From assembly GCF_019966575.1 (NCBI RefSeq), contig NZ_JAINFK010000003.1:384001-448000 (forward strand): a stretch of 64,000 nt of DNA, in the 5' to 3' direction. Positions 11,565 to 23,076 of this stretch are shown in pieces (position 1 is the first letter of the stretch; each line of letters opens with the position of its first letter). The translations under genes were made by a program, and so were the position numbers. A model generated the notes under the pieces. That model worked only from the letters and a program-made list of their open reading frames with translations, had not been told where the DNA came from and did not search any database. The DNA is from Oricola cellulosilytica. Its GTDB lineage: Bacteria > Pseudomonadota > Alphaproteobacteria > Rhizobiales > Rhizobiaceae.

Positions 11565-12203
11565 TCACGGTTTGTGCAGACCGTCGCGAATTGCGGTCGA
11601 GGAAACCGGAGAGCGTGGCCCGTGGAGGAATGTCCAGACCGGCGGTTCAAGGAAGGAAAGCAGGGCCGCGTCGCCCTCGTCGAGGCGCGCATAGTCGAAG
11701 GTCTTCGCCATCTTGGAGGAAAGATAGGAAAGCGTTGCGCCGGGACGGTCGATCACGGCGATGGGAAACGCTTGGACGATGTCGCGCCAGTTCTGCCAGC
11801 GATGAAAATCCGCCAGATTGTCCGCTCCCATGATCCACACGAACCGGACCCCGGGGTTGTAACGGCGCACCAGCGCAAGGGTCTCGGAAGTGAAGCGCAC
11901 GTCATGGGAGGCTTCGAACGCCGTGACTTTGACGCGCGGATTCGAGTTGATGGCCTCCGACCAGGCAATACGGTCCGCAAGCGGCGGAAGCGCAGCGGTA
12001 TCCTTCAGCGGGTTACCGGGTGTCACCATCCACCAGATCTGGTTGAGTTGGAGCCGCCGCGTGGCAAGTTCCGTGACCAATAGATGGCCGTCATGCGGCG
12101 GATTGAACGATCCGCCGAAGAGGCCAACCGACATGCCCGGCTCGACATGCGGCATGCGCAGATGATGCCGGGCGATGCCCGCACGGGATTTCGCAGCGGT
12201 CAT
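11565..12203 (-). CDS. nadD: Nicotinate-nucleotide adenylyltransferase
   Basis: This 212-residue cytoplasmic enzyme joins ATP and nicotinate mononucleotide to form deamido-NAD. The nucleotidyltransferase motif GLFGGSFNPPHDGHLLVTE is present near residue 27, with WWMVTPGNPLK and FVWIMGADNLADFHRW further on and the ISSTAIRDG-like motif (VSSTAIRDGLHKP) at the C-terminus. It starts 10 bases after the proA stop, suggesting a shared transcript with proA and rsfS. Confidence 0.96.
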   Translation of the reverse strand: MTAAKSRAGIARHHLRMPHVEPGMSVGLFGGSFNPPHDGHLLVTELATRRLQLNQIWWMVTPGNPLKDTAALPPLADRIAWSEAINSNPRVKVTAFEASHDVRFTSETLALVRRYNPGVRFVWIMGADNLADFHRWQNWRDIVQAFPIAVIDRPGATLSYLSSKMAKTFDYARLDEGDAALLSFLEPPVWTFLHGPRSPVSSTAIRDGLHKP

Positions 12204-12213
12204 CTTGCTTCGA

Positions 12214-13500
12214 TCAGGGCCGGGTCTGCCCGGTACCGCGCACGCGATATTTGAATGAGGTCAGCTGCTCCACGCCGACCGGGCCGCGGGCGTGCATCTT
12301 CCCGGTGGCGATGCCGATCTCGGCCCCCATCCCGAACTCGCCGCCATCGGCGAACTGGGTCGAGGCATTGTGCAGCAGGATGGCGCTGTCAACCTCGTCG
12401 AAGAACCGGCTGACGACGTCCGCACCCTCGGCGATAACAGCTTCGGTGTGGTTGGACGAGTATTCGCCGATATGGGCGATTGCGCCACTGATCCCGTCAA
12501 CGAGAGCGACGGAAATGACCGGGGCGAGATATTCCGTTGTCCAGTCCTCCGGTGTGGCTGCGAGTGCGCCCGGCCAGAGTCGGCAAACATCCGCGTCGCC
12601 CCGGATTTCGCACCCCGCATCACGCAGCGCGTCGAGAACCGGCGCGAGATGGGTATCGGCTCCAGCCCGATCGACGAGAAGCGTCTCCGCGGAGCCGCAA
12701 ATGCCGGTACGGCGCATCTTGGAGTTGACGACGACGTCGCACGCCATGGCGAGATCGGCCGACTTGTCGACATAGACGTGACAGAGGCCCTCCAGATGGG
12801 CGAAAACCGGCACGCGGGCCTCGGCCTGCACGCGCGCAACGAGACTCTTGCCGCCGCGCGGAACGATCACATCGACCGTGCCGCCAAGACCGGTCAGCAA
12901 TTCACCGACCGCCGCGCGGTCGGTCACCGGGACGAGCTGGATTGCGTCCTCGGGAAGCCCGGCCGCCTTGAGGCCGTCAACCAGCGCGGCATGAATGGCG
13001 CGCGAGGAATTCAGCGAATCCGAGCCGCCGCGCAGGATCACCGCATTGCCCGCCTTGAGACACAACGCCCCGGCGTCCGCGGTAACATTGGGGCGGCTTT
13101 CGTAAATCACGCCGATCACGCCGAGCGGCGTGCGGACACGCTCGATCTTCAGGCCGTTCGGCCGGTCCCATGCCGCGATGATTTCGCCGACCGGATCAGG
13201 CAGATCAGCGATGGCGCGGATTGCATCGGCCATTGCGCGGATGCGGTCTTCATCCAGTTTCAGCCGGTCCCGGAAAGCCGGCGTGATATCTGTTTCTTCT
13301 GCGTTCTCCATGTCGATCGCGTTGGCCGAAAGGATTTCCCCGCTGCGCCGCAGAATGGCATCGGCCATGGCGGCCAGCGCGTCGTTCCTCCGCTCGGCGC
13401 CGGCGATGGCGAGCGGCCCGCTTGCCGCCCGCGCGCGGGTGCCCATGTCGGCCATGAGAGCCGCGACATCATTTCCGTTGAGCTCGGTTTTCGTCAGCAT
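12214..13500 (-). CDS. proA: Gamma-glutamyl phosphate reductase
   Basis: The 428-residue enzyme reduces gamma-glutamyl phosphate to glutamate semialdehyde with NADPH, the second step of proline synthesis. The catalytic Cys lies in [13 protein letters not shown], and the N-terminal part has [19 protein letters not shown] ribosome site (GAGAGGAC) precedes the ATG. proB lies upstream on the same strand with about 110 bases between, so the two steps are linked. Confidence 0.97.
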   Translation of the reverse strand: MLTKTELNGNDVAALMADMGTRARAASGPLAIAGAERRNDALAAMADAILRRSGEILSANAIDMENAEETDITPAFRDRLKLDEDRIRAMADAIRAIADLPDPVGEIIAAWDRPNGLKIERVRTPLGVIGVIYESRPNVTADAGALCLKAGNAVILRGGSDSLNSSRAIHAALVDGLKAAGLPEDAIQLVPVTDRAAVGELLTGLGGTVDVIVPRGGKSLVARVQAEARVPVFAHLEGLCHVYVDKSADLAMACDVVVNSKMRRTGICGSAETLLVDRAGADTHLAPVLDALRDAGCEIRGDADVCRLWPGALAATPEDWTTEYLAPVISVALVDGISGAIAHIGEYSSNHTEAVIAEGADVVSRFFDEVDSAILLHNASTQFADGGEFGMGAEIGIATGKMHARGPVGVEQLTSFKYRVRGTGQTRP

Positions 13501-13610
13501 TGCGCTGTCCTCTCGCGTGGAGCCGTCTCAATACAGCGCAAGCCATTCGAGGGCAATGCGCTGCCCTTGCCGGAAGACGGAGGCGGAAAGCCGATGACTG
13601 GGCTCTTCCG

Positions 13611-15778
<2,168 letters not shown>

Positions 15779-15888
15779 TCAGGGCACCACCTAACCCATT
15801 GAGCAAAAAAGCGCGAGATTGAATTCGTGAGCCATCCGCGGTGTCATCAGACTGGAGAGGGTCGAGAAGGGCCGGGCGGCTCGCCGGA

Positions 15889-16500
15889 TCAGCACCGCCT
15901 TTGGGAAGCCTTCTGGGAAAGCCAATCCGTCCGGTTCAACGTATAGCGCTCAACCGGAACGCGACCAACCGAAACGCTGTCGATCTCGTCGAGCCCGGCT
16001 AGGGAAAATCCCGATTTGCGGATCACGTTGCGCGAAGGGGAGTTGATCGTCCGGCAGACGGCATAGACCCTCTCGGCGGCCGTGGCGCGGAATGCCTGAT
16101 CGACCAGCGCACTGGCGACCTCGGTGGCGTAGCCGTTGCCCCAATACCCCGCGCCGAGCCAGAAACCGATCTCGAAACCCTGGCTGCGCGCACGCTGCTC
16201 CAGGCCGCATACCCCGATCAGACGGCCGGTGTCGGCGAGGGTGATGGCGTACATGTAGCCTTCGTGTTCACCCCGTTCACAGCGCTCCAGAAACGCTTTC
16301 GCGTCGGCGAGACTGTAGGGATGGGGGATGCGCGACGTCATCTCCGCTATGCGGCGGTCATTGGCGATGACGGCGAGTTCCTCCGCGTCGTCGAGATGCG
16401 GAGGTCGCAGCACAAGGCGTTCCGTGAGAAGGACGGGACTGTCGTAGTTCAGGTCCAACCCGCGAAAGTCCGCTTCGTTCTGTCTGGCATTCTGGATCAT
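15889..16500 (-). CDS. GNAT family N-acetyltransferase (RimJ/RimL-type)
   Basis: The 203-residue protein has the RimJ/RimL-like pattern: LLTERLVLRPPHLDDAEELA near residue 25, GVCGLEQR, then FEIGFWLGAGYWGNGYATEVASALVDQAF, which holds the acetyl-CoA loop, and INSPSRNVIRKSGF. The ATG at 16500 is chosen. An upstream TTG at 16518 falls in the T-run of the rpmA terminator and is unlikely. It may acetylate a protein N-terminus or a small amine; the substrate is unknown. Confidence 0.85.
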   Translation of the reverse strand: MIQNARQNEADFRGLDLNYDSPVLLTERLVLRPPHLDDAEELAVIANDRRIAEMTSRIPHPYSLADAKAFLERCERGEHEGYMYAITLADTGRLIGVCGLEQRARSQGFEIGFWLGAGYWGNGYATEVASALVDQAFRATAAERVYAVCRTINSPSRNVIRKSGFSLAGLDEIDSVSVGRVPVERYTLNRTDWLSQKASQRRC

Positions 16501-16515
16501 GGTTCTCACGGGAAT

Positions 16516-16550
16516 CAAAAAGGGAGATGGGGGCTTGTCCCATCTCCCTT
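16516..16550 (-). terminator. Rho-independent terminator after rpmA
   Basis: A 12-bp stem (AAGGGAGATGGG pairing with CCCATCTCCCTT) has a 7-base loop and, on the minus strand, is followed by TTTTGATT. It lies about 64 bases beyond the rpmA stop and just before the acetyltransferase start, so the latter should be transcribed from its own promoter or by read-through. Confidence 0.9.
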
Positions 16551-16613
16551 CAAGGTTTCGTCTTCAAACGTGATCCGGGGTCTGGGACACCGGATGTTTT
16601 GAAGCGGACCCGG

Positions 16614-16883
16614 TTACTCCGCGGCTTCCTGCGTCGGCATGACGGATACGTAGGTTCGGCCATTGGCTTTCGCCTTGAACTCCACGGCGCCTTCGACGAG
16701 GGCAAAAATGGTGTGATCCTTGCCAAGGCCGACATTCACGCCGGGATGCCATTTCGTGCCGCGCTGACGCACGAGGATGTTGCCCGGGATGACGCGCTCG
16801 CCACCGAACTTCTTCACGCCAAGACGTTTGGATTCCGAATCGCGACCGTTACGCGACGAACCGCCAGCTTTCTTGTGTGCCAT
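16614..16883 (-). CDS. rpmA: 50S ribosomal protein L27
   Basis: The 89-residue protein reads [20 protein letters not shown] at its start, the conserved N-terminus of L27 that reaches toward the peptidyl-transferase centre. [15 protein letters not shown] follows. AGGAGA precedes the ATG. It is downstream of rplU with an 82-base gap, the usual rplU-rpmA pair. Confidence 0.98.
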   Translation of the reverse strand: MAHKKAGGSSRNGRDSESKRLGVKKFGGERVIPGNILVRQRGTKWHPGVNVGLGKDHTIFALVEGAVEFKAKANGRTYVSVMPTQEAAE

Positions 16884-16965
16884 TTTCTGTCTCCTGTCGC
16901 GCTTCGAAGCGCGTTTATCGTTTTATGGGGGCTGCGGGCGTTCGAGACAAGCCCGCCTGCTGCTG

Positions 16966-17676
16966 TTATTTCTTCACGAGTTCTTTCGCCTGCGCCTGCC
17001 AGTCGCTGATCTGGTCGGCCGAGAACGGCATCGCCTCGTCGATCTTCGCGATGTCGGCCTTGGTGAGCTTGGCGATCTGCGCGAAGGTCGTGATGCCCTG
17101 CTCGTTCAGCTGCTTTTCCGCGACCGGGCCGATGCCCTTGATCTCGGTCAGCTTGTCGGCATCGCCCTTCGGCGCGGTGAACAGCGTGGCGGCTGCCGCC
17201 GGCTCGGCTTTCGCCTTCTTCTCGGCCTTTGCCGCCGGCTTTGCGTCGGCTTTCTCCGCCGGTTTGGCGGCTGCCTTGGCTTCGGCTTTTGCAGTTTCTT
17301 TCTTCGGAGCTTCCTTCTTGGGCGCGTCCTTTTTGGCGGCGGCCTTTTTCGAGGGCTTGGCGCCACCGGTAAGGATCTCGGAGATCCGCACCGTCGTCAG
17401 GTGCTGGCGATGGCCGCGGGTGCGCTGCGAATTCTGGCGGCGGCGCTTCTTGAAGGCGATGACCTTGCGGGCGCGGCCCTGCTCGACAACCTCGGCGGTG
17501 ACCAGAGCGCCATCCACGAAGGGCACACCGATCGATGCATCGGCGCCTTCGCCGACCATCAGAACCTCGTTAAATTCAATGATGTCGCCAGCATCGCCGG
17601 CAACCTTCTCGATCTTCAGGACATCCTCGGCGGCAACGCGGTATTGCTTGCCCCCGGTCTTGATGACTGCGAACAT
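16966..17676 (-). CDS. rplU: 50S ribosomal protein L21 with long C-terminal helix-hairpin-helix extension
   Basis: The first 102 or so residues are normal L21 ([20 protein letters not shown], then [19 protein letters not shown]). They are followed by a Lys/Ala-rich linker of about 65 residues made of KKEAPKKE- and [11 protein letters not shown]-like units. The last 60 residues form a helix-hairpin-helix-like domain ([39 protein letters not shown]). L21 is usually about 103 residues, so this 236-residue form is more than twice as long. Long forms are known from Rhizobiales; the job of the tail is unknown to me. The ATG at 17676 has GGAAGGA upstream. Confidence 0.95.
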   Translation of the reverse strand: MFAVIKTGGKQYRVAAEDVLKIEKVAGDAGDIIEFNEVLMVGEGADASIGVPFVDGALVTAEVVEQGRARKVIAFKKRRRQNSQRTRGHRQHLTTVRISEILTGGAKPSKKAAAKKDAPKKEAPKKETAKAEAKAAAKPAEKADAKPAAKAEKKAKAEPAAAATLFTAPKGDADKLTEIKGIGPVAEKQLNEQGITTFAQIAKLTKADIAKIDEAMPFSADQISDWQAQAKELVKK

Positions 17677-17837
17677 CTTTTTTCCTTCCGTGTTCGGTCC
17701 GGCTCGTGCCAAAGTTCCGCGATGGGACCGGCAGGCCGTCTTTTTGGTCAGTCGTGACGGTTTCTCGTTGCTGCGCCGTGTGCGGCGATGGCCGCGCGCA
17801 AACGCAAGCGGCGCGGATAATCCGCGCCAGCGCGACC

Positions 17838-17866
17838 CCTATGATGGGACGCTCGCGAAAAGTCAA
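17838..17866 (-). promoter_or_regulatory. Candidate promoter of rplU-rpmA
   Basis: On the minus strand TTGACT (17866-17861) is followed after 17 bases by CATAGG (17843-17838), a fair -35/-10 pair about 160 bases upstream of rplU. The reading is by eye only. The -10 match is modest. Confidence 0.4.
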
Positions 17867-17939
17867 GCTTTTCCGCGCCCGGAGGCTTGTTTTCGCCGCC
17901 ATTGACCGGTATGCAGCGGCCCGCTCGAGAGAGCGCCAC

Positions 17940-18029
17940 GGAGAGGTGGCAGAGTGGTCGAATGCACCGCACTCGAAATGCGGCATACGGGCGACCGTAT
18001 CGGGGGTTCGAATCCCCCCCTCTCCGCCA
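17940..18029 (+). tRNA. tRNA-Ser(CGA)
   Basis: The acceptor arms GGAGAGG and CCTCTCC pair fully, the T arm is GGGGG-TTCGAAT-CCCCC, and the CCA end is encoded (18027-18029). The anticodon stem CCGCA/TGCGG holds the loop CTCGAAA with anticodon CGA at 17974-17976, reading UCG serine codons. A long variable arm (TACGG-GCGA-CCGTA) confirms a class II serine tRNA. It is the last feature before a long accessory segment and may be an integration target. Confidence 0.97.
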
Positions 18030-18174
18030 GTGACCCCCACAAATCGTCTTTGTATTCCGTTGCGGCCGGCAACTTCGGCGGATTGTACAAACCGGGGGGG
18101 CATCGGGTATGACGCCTGATTTCGGCAGGCGCTGCACGGGCGCGGGAGCGGATGGGTTCGTCGGAGGAGGTGCA

Positions 18175-19056
18175 ATGAGCGGACCGAAGCGGATCGCCGC
18201 CCTGCCCTGCTGGAAAGGCAGTGTCGACATGGAACCGCTGACCGGCGGCCTGTCGAACGAGAGCTGGCTCGTTACCGACGCGGCCGGCAGGCACGTCGTC
18301 CGGTTTGGCAAGGACTACCCCTTCCACCACGTCATCCGCGAGAGGGAGCTATTGGTGGCTCGTGCCGCGCATGCCGCCGGCTTCTCGCCGGCGGTCGAGT
18401 ACGCGGAATCGGGCGTGATGGTCTCCGCGTTCCTTGAAGCGCGCACATGGACCGAAGAGGACATGCGCGCGCAGCCTGAGAGGATCGCCCGGCTGCTCCA
18501 TGATTTCCATCACCGTATGCCGTCCGCGGTTTCCGGGCCGGGCTTCATGTTCTGGGTGTTTCATGTCATCCGCGACTATGCACGCACGCTGGCGGCGGGC
18601 GGCAGCCGTCACGCGACAGACCTGCCGGAATACCTGCGGCTTGCAGCCGAACTTGAGGAGGCGCAGGTGCCACTGCCGATCATCTTCGGCCACAACGACC
18701 TGCTGCCCGGCAATTTCCTCGACGACGGCGAACGGCTCTGGCTGATCGACTTCGAATATGCCGGCTTCAATACCGCTATGTTCGACCTTGCCGGCGCGGC
18801 GTCGAATTCCGGCATGGATGAGGAAACGGCGGAGTGCCTTCTCGCCGGCTATTTCGGTCGCGCTTCCGAAACGGCACTGAAGCGCTCCTTCGATGCAATG
18901 CAATGCGCTTCCCTGCTACGCGAGGCGATGTGGGCGATGGTCTCAGAACTGCACCTGAGCGCGCCTGGCGTCGATTACGCCGCTTACGCCCGCGAAAACC
19001 TCGCGCGTCTCTTCGCGGCTCTCGACCGCTACCACTCCAGACACGGAAAGAGTTGA
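18175..19056 (+). CDS. Choline/ethanolamine kinase-like phosphotransferase
   Basis: The 293-residue protein has the APH/choline kinase fold. It shows a nucleotide-binding region (LTGGLSNESWLVTDAAGRHVVRFG), the catalytic loop FGHNDLLPGNFLDD near residue 180 and the metal-binding IDFEYAGFN. GGAGGAGG lies a few bases before the ATG. It ends two bases before the FAD/GcvT oxidoreductase gene. Such kinase-like proteins often pair with dimethylglycine-dehydrogenase-like enzymes and Pot-type transporters. The substrate is probably an amino alcohol or amine, but it is not identified. Confidence 0.8.
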   Translation: MSGPKRIAALPCWKGSVDMEPLTGGLSNESWLVTDAAGRHVVRFGKDYPFHHVIRERELLVARAAHAAGFSPAVEYAESGVMVSAFLEARTWTEEDMRAQPERIARLLHDFHHRMPSAVSGPGFMFWVFHVIRDYARTLAAGGSRHATDLPEYLRLAAELEEAQVPLPIIFGHNDLLPGNFLDDGERLWLIDFEYAGFNTAMFDLAGAASNSGMDEETAECLLAGYFGRASETALKRSFDAMQCASLLREAMWAMVSELHLSAPGVDYAAYARENLARLFAALDRYHSRHGKS

Positions 19057-19058
19057 GC

Positions 19059-21512
19059 ATGACGCTTCCGCAACAGGCCGAGATCGTCGTTATCGGCGGC
19101 GGCATCATCGGATGCTCCACGGCCTACCATCTGGCGAAGGATCACAAGGCCGAAGTCGTCCTGCTTGAGATGGGCCAGCTGACATCGGGCTCGACCTGGC
19201 ACGCCGCCGGCCTGGTTGGCCAGCTTCGTTCCTCCGCGTCGATCACGCGGGTGCTGAAATATTCGGTCGACCTCTACAAGCGCCTCGACGAGGAAACCGG
19301 ACTGTCGACCGGCTGGAAAATGACCGGCTGCCTGCGGCTCGCGACCAACCAGGACCGCTGGACGGAATTCCGCCGTCTTGCGACTACCGCCCGATCATTC
19401 GGCATGGAGATGCACCTTCTGTCGCCGGACGAGGTGAAGGCGATGTGGCCGCTGATGGACACGTCCGACCTGGTCGGCGCGAGCTGGCTGCCGACCGACG
19501 GACAGGCCAGCCCTTCCGACATCACGCAGTCGCTCGCCAAGGGCGCGCGCATGCATGGCGCGAAAATCTTCGAGCAGGTGCGAGTCACCGGCTTCGAGCT
19601 CGACGGCGGCCGGATCACGAAAGTGAAGACCGACCAGGGCGCCATCATCTGCGGGAAGGTTGTCAACTGCGCCGGCCAGTGGGCCAGGCAGGTCGGCGCG
19701 ATGGCGGGGATCAACGTGCCTCTTCAGCCGGTCAAGCACCAATATATCGTCACCGAGAAAATACCCGGTCTCGCGGCCGACGCGCCGACGATCCGGGATC
19801 CCGACCGGCGGACCTACTTCAAGGAGGAAGTCGGCGGTCTCGTCACGGGCGGCTACGAGCCCGACCCCCAGGCATGGACCACCGGCGATGTGCCGAATGA
19901 TTGGGAATACAGGCTGTTCGACGATGATTTCGAGCATTTCGAACAGCACATGGAACAGGCAATGATCCGTATCCCGGCGCTGGCCGAGGCCGGGGTCAAG
20001 CAGATGATCAACGGTCCGGAAAGCTTCACTCCGGACGGCAACTTCATCCTCGGCGTCGCGCCGGAATGCGCCAACATGTTCGTCGGCGCAGGCTTCAACG
20101 CGTTCGGGATCGCGTCTGGCGGCGGGGCCGGCTGGGTCCTCGCCGAGTGGACGATGTCCGGCGAGGCGCCACTCGATCTGTGGGTCGTCGACGTCCGCCG
20201 CTTCTCAGGCTTGCACCGCGACCGGCAATGGGTCTGCGACCGCACGCTCGAGGCTTACGGCAAGCACTACACGATCGGATTCCCGCATGAGGAGTATGAG
20301 AGCGGCCGCCCGCGCATCGTCTCGCCACTCTATGAGCGGCTGAAATCCCACCGTGCCGTTTTCGGCTCCAAGCTCGGCTGGGAACGCCCGAACTGGTTCG
20401 CGCCGAAGGGGATGGAGGCCAGGGACGTCTATTCGATGGGACGACAGAACTGGTTCGGTCCGGTCGGAGAAGAGCACAGGCATGTCCGCGAGAAGGTCGG
20501 TATTTTCGACCAGTCCTCCTTCGCCAAGTACGAACTCAGCGGCGCCGACGCGCTTAGGGCGCTCGACTGGATCTGCGCCAACGACGTGGCGAAACCGGCC
20601 GGGAAGCTGACCTACACGCAGCTGCTGAACAGCCGCGGCGGGATCGAAGCCGACCTGACCGTGGCACGGCTCGCTGAGGAGAAATTTTACATCGTCACCG
20701 GCACGGGTTTCCGGACGCATGACATGGCATGGATTGCCGATCACATTCCGGTCGGCAGCAATGCGGTGCTGACCGACATCACCGAGGAGTGGGGCACGCT
20801 TTCGCTGATGGGACCGAAATCCCGCGAGGTGCTCGCGAAGGTCACCCCGGGAGACGTTTCCAACGAGGCCTTTCCCTTCGCTCACATACGCGAGATCGGG
20901 ATCACCGGGCACACGGTGCGCGCTCTGCGCGTCACCTATGTCGGCGAGCTCGGATGGGAACTGCACGTCCCAATCGCAGCCACGGGCGCGGTGTTTGATG
21001 CGCTGATGGAGGCTGGCGAGGCGGAGGGTATCCGGCCGGTCGGCTACCGGGCGCTCGAAAGCCTGCGTCTCGAAAAGGGCTACCGCGCCTGGGCGGCCGA
21101 TATCACGCCGAACGACACGCCATTCGAGGCCGGTCTGGGCTGGGCGGTGAAGCTGAAGAAGGATACCGACTTCATGGGCCGCAACTCGCTTGAGAGCATC
21201 GTGGGCCGGTCGTTGACGAAGCGGCTGGCCGGCTTCACGCTCGATGACCGCGATGTGGTGCTGGTCGGGCGCGAAACGATCCTTCGCGACGGGGAGACAG
21301 TCGGTTACCTTACTTCAGGCGGTTACGGATACACGATCGGCAAGAGCATCGGTTACGGATATGTCCGCAATCCCGAGGGCGTCAGCGACGACTTTCTGAT
21401 GTCGGGCACCTACGAACTCGTCGTGGCCAACGAGTCGATCCCGGCCAAAATCGGAATGAACGCGTTCTTTGATCCGGAGAATATGCGCGTCAGGGGGGGA
21501 TGCCAAACATGA
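19059..21512 (+). CDS. Dimethylglycine/sarcosine dehydrogenase-like FAD oxidoreductase with GcvT domain
   Basis: This 817-residue enzyme has an N-terminal DAO-type FAD domain (AEIVVIGGGIIGCSTAYHLAK, then SGSTWHAAGLVGQLR, the region where related enzymes attach FAD to His). A C-terminal GcvT/aminomethyltransferase domain runs from about residue 430 to the end (GVGIFDQSSFAKYEL-like, GELGWELHVP, YRALESLRLEKGYRAW). Such enzymes remove N-methyl groups oxidatively and pass the one-carbon unit to tetrahydrofolate. It is coupled to the kinase gene upstream and lies close to a polyamine-type transporter, so the substrate is probably an N-methylated amine. Exact specificity is inference. Confidence 0.85.
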   Translation: MTLPQQAEIVVIGGGIIGCSTAYHLAKDHKAEVVLLEMGQLTSGSTWHAAGLVGQLRSSASITRVLKYSVDLYKRLDEETGLSTGWKMTGCLRLATNQDRWTEFRRLATTARSFGMEMHLLSPDEVKAMWPLMDTSDLVGASWLPTDGQASPSDITQSLAKGARMHGAKIFEQVRVTGFELDGGRITKVKTDQGAIICGKVVNCAGQWARQVGAMAGINVPLQPVKHQYIVTEKIPGLAADAPTIRDPDRRTYFKEEVGGLVTGGYEPDPQAWTTGDVPNDWEYRLFDDDFEHFEQHMEQAMIRIPALAEAGVKQMINGPESFTPDGNFILGVAPECANMFVGAGFNAFGIASGGGAGWVLAEWTMSGEAPLDLWVVDVRRFSGLHRDRQWVCDRTLEAYGKHYTIGFPHEEYESGRPRIVSPLYERLKSHRAVFGSKLGWERPNWFAPKGMEARDVYSMGRQNWFGPVGEEHRHVREKVGIFDQSSFAKYELSGADALRALDWICANDVAKPAGKLTYTQLLNSRGGIEADLTVARLAEEKFYIVTGTGFRTHDMAWIADHIPVGSNAVLTDITEEWGTLSLMGPKSREVLAKVTPGDVSNEAFPFAHIREIGITGHTVRALRVTYVGELGWELHVPIAATGAVFDALMEAGEAEGIRPVGYRALESLRLEKGYRAWAADITPNDTPFEAGLGWAVKLKKDTDFMGRNSLESIVGRSLTKRLAGFTLDDRDVVLVGRETILRDGETVGYLTSGGYGYTIGKSIGYGYVRNPEGVSDDFLMSGTYELVVANESIPAKIGMNAFFDPENMRVRGGCQT

Positions 21513-22044
21513 CCTGCGGATATCCGTTCAGGTTCGGCGCAGTGCAATGGCGAAACTGGGAAGGGTGCCAGCCTCACTGGGAATCGATACGTAGGGCTCG
21601 GTCTGTTCCACGCTCGCGACAAGCCCGTCGGCATGCAGCGCCTTTACTTTGCCGGCAAAACCGTTGTCACAAAGCTTCGTCTTGACGGTCAGGACGACAC
21701 GGCCAGCTTGACCTCTTCGATTAGATTTATGCACAGTTGGGCATTCCGACAGTGAAAAACCCAATATTCCAGGTCAAACACCATCCGGACGATATGTCAT
21801 GGCTTTACAGCCATCGCTCGCGGCGGGAGTTACGCATCAGGACTGGCTGCCATGCTCGTCGCCGAATCCACCTATGGGCTGGTCCCGGCAAATCGCCCTG
21901 ATCGGGCCGGAGGCGGACGTCGGCTTCCTTTTTATACGCGAGCTGATGTGGATGAGGTATCCGGTTCGGCGGATTCTGGCTATGAGATCTCCGTCGTAAG
22001 AGACAGCTTCAGTTGGCGAAGCTCGAAACCGTTGCTGGACCCGC
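21513..22044 (+). other. 532-base stretch without a convincing gene
   Basis: Only short open frames occur. One of 78 codons on the minus strand (21528-21764) has no recognisable domain and no clear ribosome site. The stretch is less GC-rich in parts (around 21720-21790) than its surroundings. It may hold the promoter of the LysR gene and the remains of a lost gene. No terminator hairpin with a T-run was found. Confidence 0.5.
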
Positions 22045-22947
22045 ATGGCATTTACACTCAGGCAATTGCAGTATTTTGTCGCCGTATGCGAACAGGGTAC
22101 GGTATCGGGCGCAGCGCACACCTTGTCCATTTCCCAATCGGCAGTCACCGAAGCGATCAAAGAGCTCGAATCCGATCTCGGGGTTAACCTTTTCGAGCGT
22201 CATCCGCGCGGTCTGAACATCACGCACAAGGGCCACCAGTTCCTGCGCCACGCAACGACGATCCTGGGGGATGTCTCGGATGCGCGCAATGCGTTTCGGG
22301 AGGAGGATGATGCGGCGAGCGGAAATCTGCATTTGGGCGTGACGTCGTTGGTGGCGGGCTACGTCCTGTCGGACATCCTCGCCCGCTATCGCCGCGCAAA
22401 CCCGGCCGTCAGCGTTACCGCGATTGAGGACAATGGCGAATATCTGGAACACCTGCTGATCGGCGGCGAGCTCGATGTGGCGGTGACCATCATCTCCAAC
22501 CTGCGCGACCGCATGGCGCTGCAGGCCGATATTCTGGAGGTGTCACCCTACAGATTGTGGCTGCCCCTGGGACATCGCCTGTCCGGCCTGGAGAGCATTT
22601 CGCTCGCCGACGTCTCGTCGGAGCCGATCATCATGCTGACCGTCGACGAAATCGAGGAGGCCACCGTCAAGCTGCTCGGTGCGTTCGGGGCCAAGCCCAA
22701 CGTCGCTTTCCGCACCCGCTCGGTGGAAGCCGTGCGCAGCCTGGTCGCGACGGGCGCCGGCGTGGCCTTGCTGCCCGATCTCGTTTACCGGCCATGGTCG
22801 CTGGAAGGCGACCGAATCGATTCCCGCGATGTCTCCGGCTCGCTACCGATGGTCCAGGTCGGCGTCGTTTGGCGAAAGGGCTCCAGCCTGCCCCGCACGG
22901 CCCGCGATTTCATCGCGATCGCGCAGGCGCAGCGCTTGACCCGCTGA
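22045..22947 (+). CDS. LysR family transcriptional regulator
   Basis: The 300-residue protein starts with the LysR helix-turn-helix (FTLRQLQYFVAVCEQGTVSGAAHTL, SQSAVTEAIKELESDLG, NLFERHPRGLNITHKG). It continues with a periplasmic-binding-like effector domain from about residue 90. It lies directly upstream of the Pot-type transporter genes, on the same strand, with 129 bases between. It is therefore the likely regulator of amine uptake and breakdown. The inducer is not known. Confidence 0.92.
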   Translation: MAFTLRQLQYFVAVCEQGTVSGAAHTLSISQSAVTEAIKELESDLGVNLFERHPRGLNITHKGHQFLRHATTILGDVSDARNAFREEDDAASGNLHLGVTSLVAGYVLSDILARYRRANPAVSVTAIEDNGEYLEHLLIGGELDVAVTIISNLRDRMALQADILEVSPYRLWLPLGHRLSGLESISLADVSSEPIIMLTVDEIEEATVKLLGAFGAKPNVAFRTRSVEAVRSLVATGAGVALLPDLVYRPWSLEGDRIDSRDVSGSLPMVQVGVVWRKGSSLPRTARDFIAIAQAQRLTR

Positions 22948-23076
22948 GAAATTCGATTTCGGATTTTCCGATATCACTGTTCAGATAAATGAATTTGTGA
23001 AACCTGCGCGCACGCGTAACCTGACTTCCCGGGAAGAGCGCCGCCATTCCGGCGGTCGAATACGGGAGACGTCGCC

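Noticed and set aside
17748-18330. Minus-strand open frames across the tRNA-Ser gene (GGDSNPRYGRP-type peptides)
   Set aside because: These are well-known false proteins from the antisense of tRNA-Ser genes. A similar one occurs over the decayed copy near 50128-50374.
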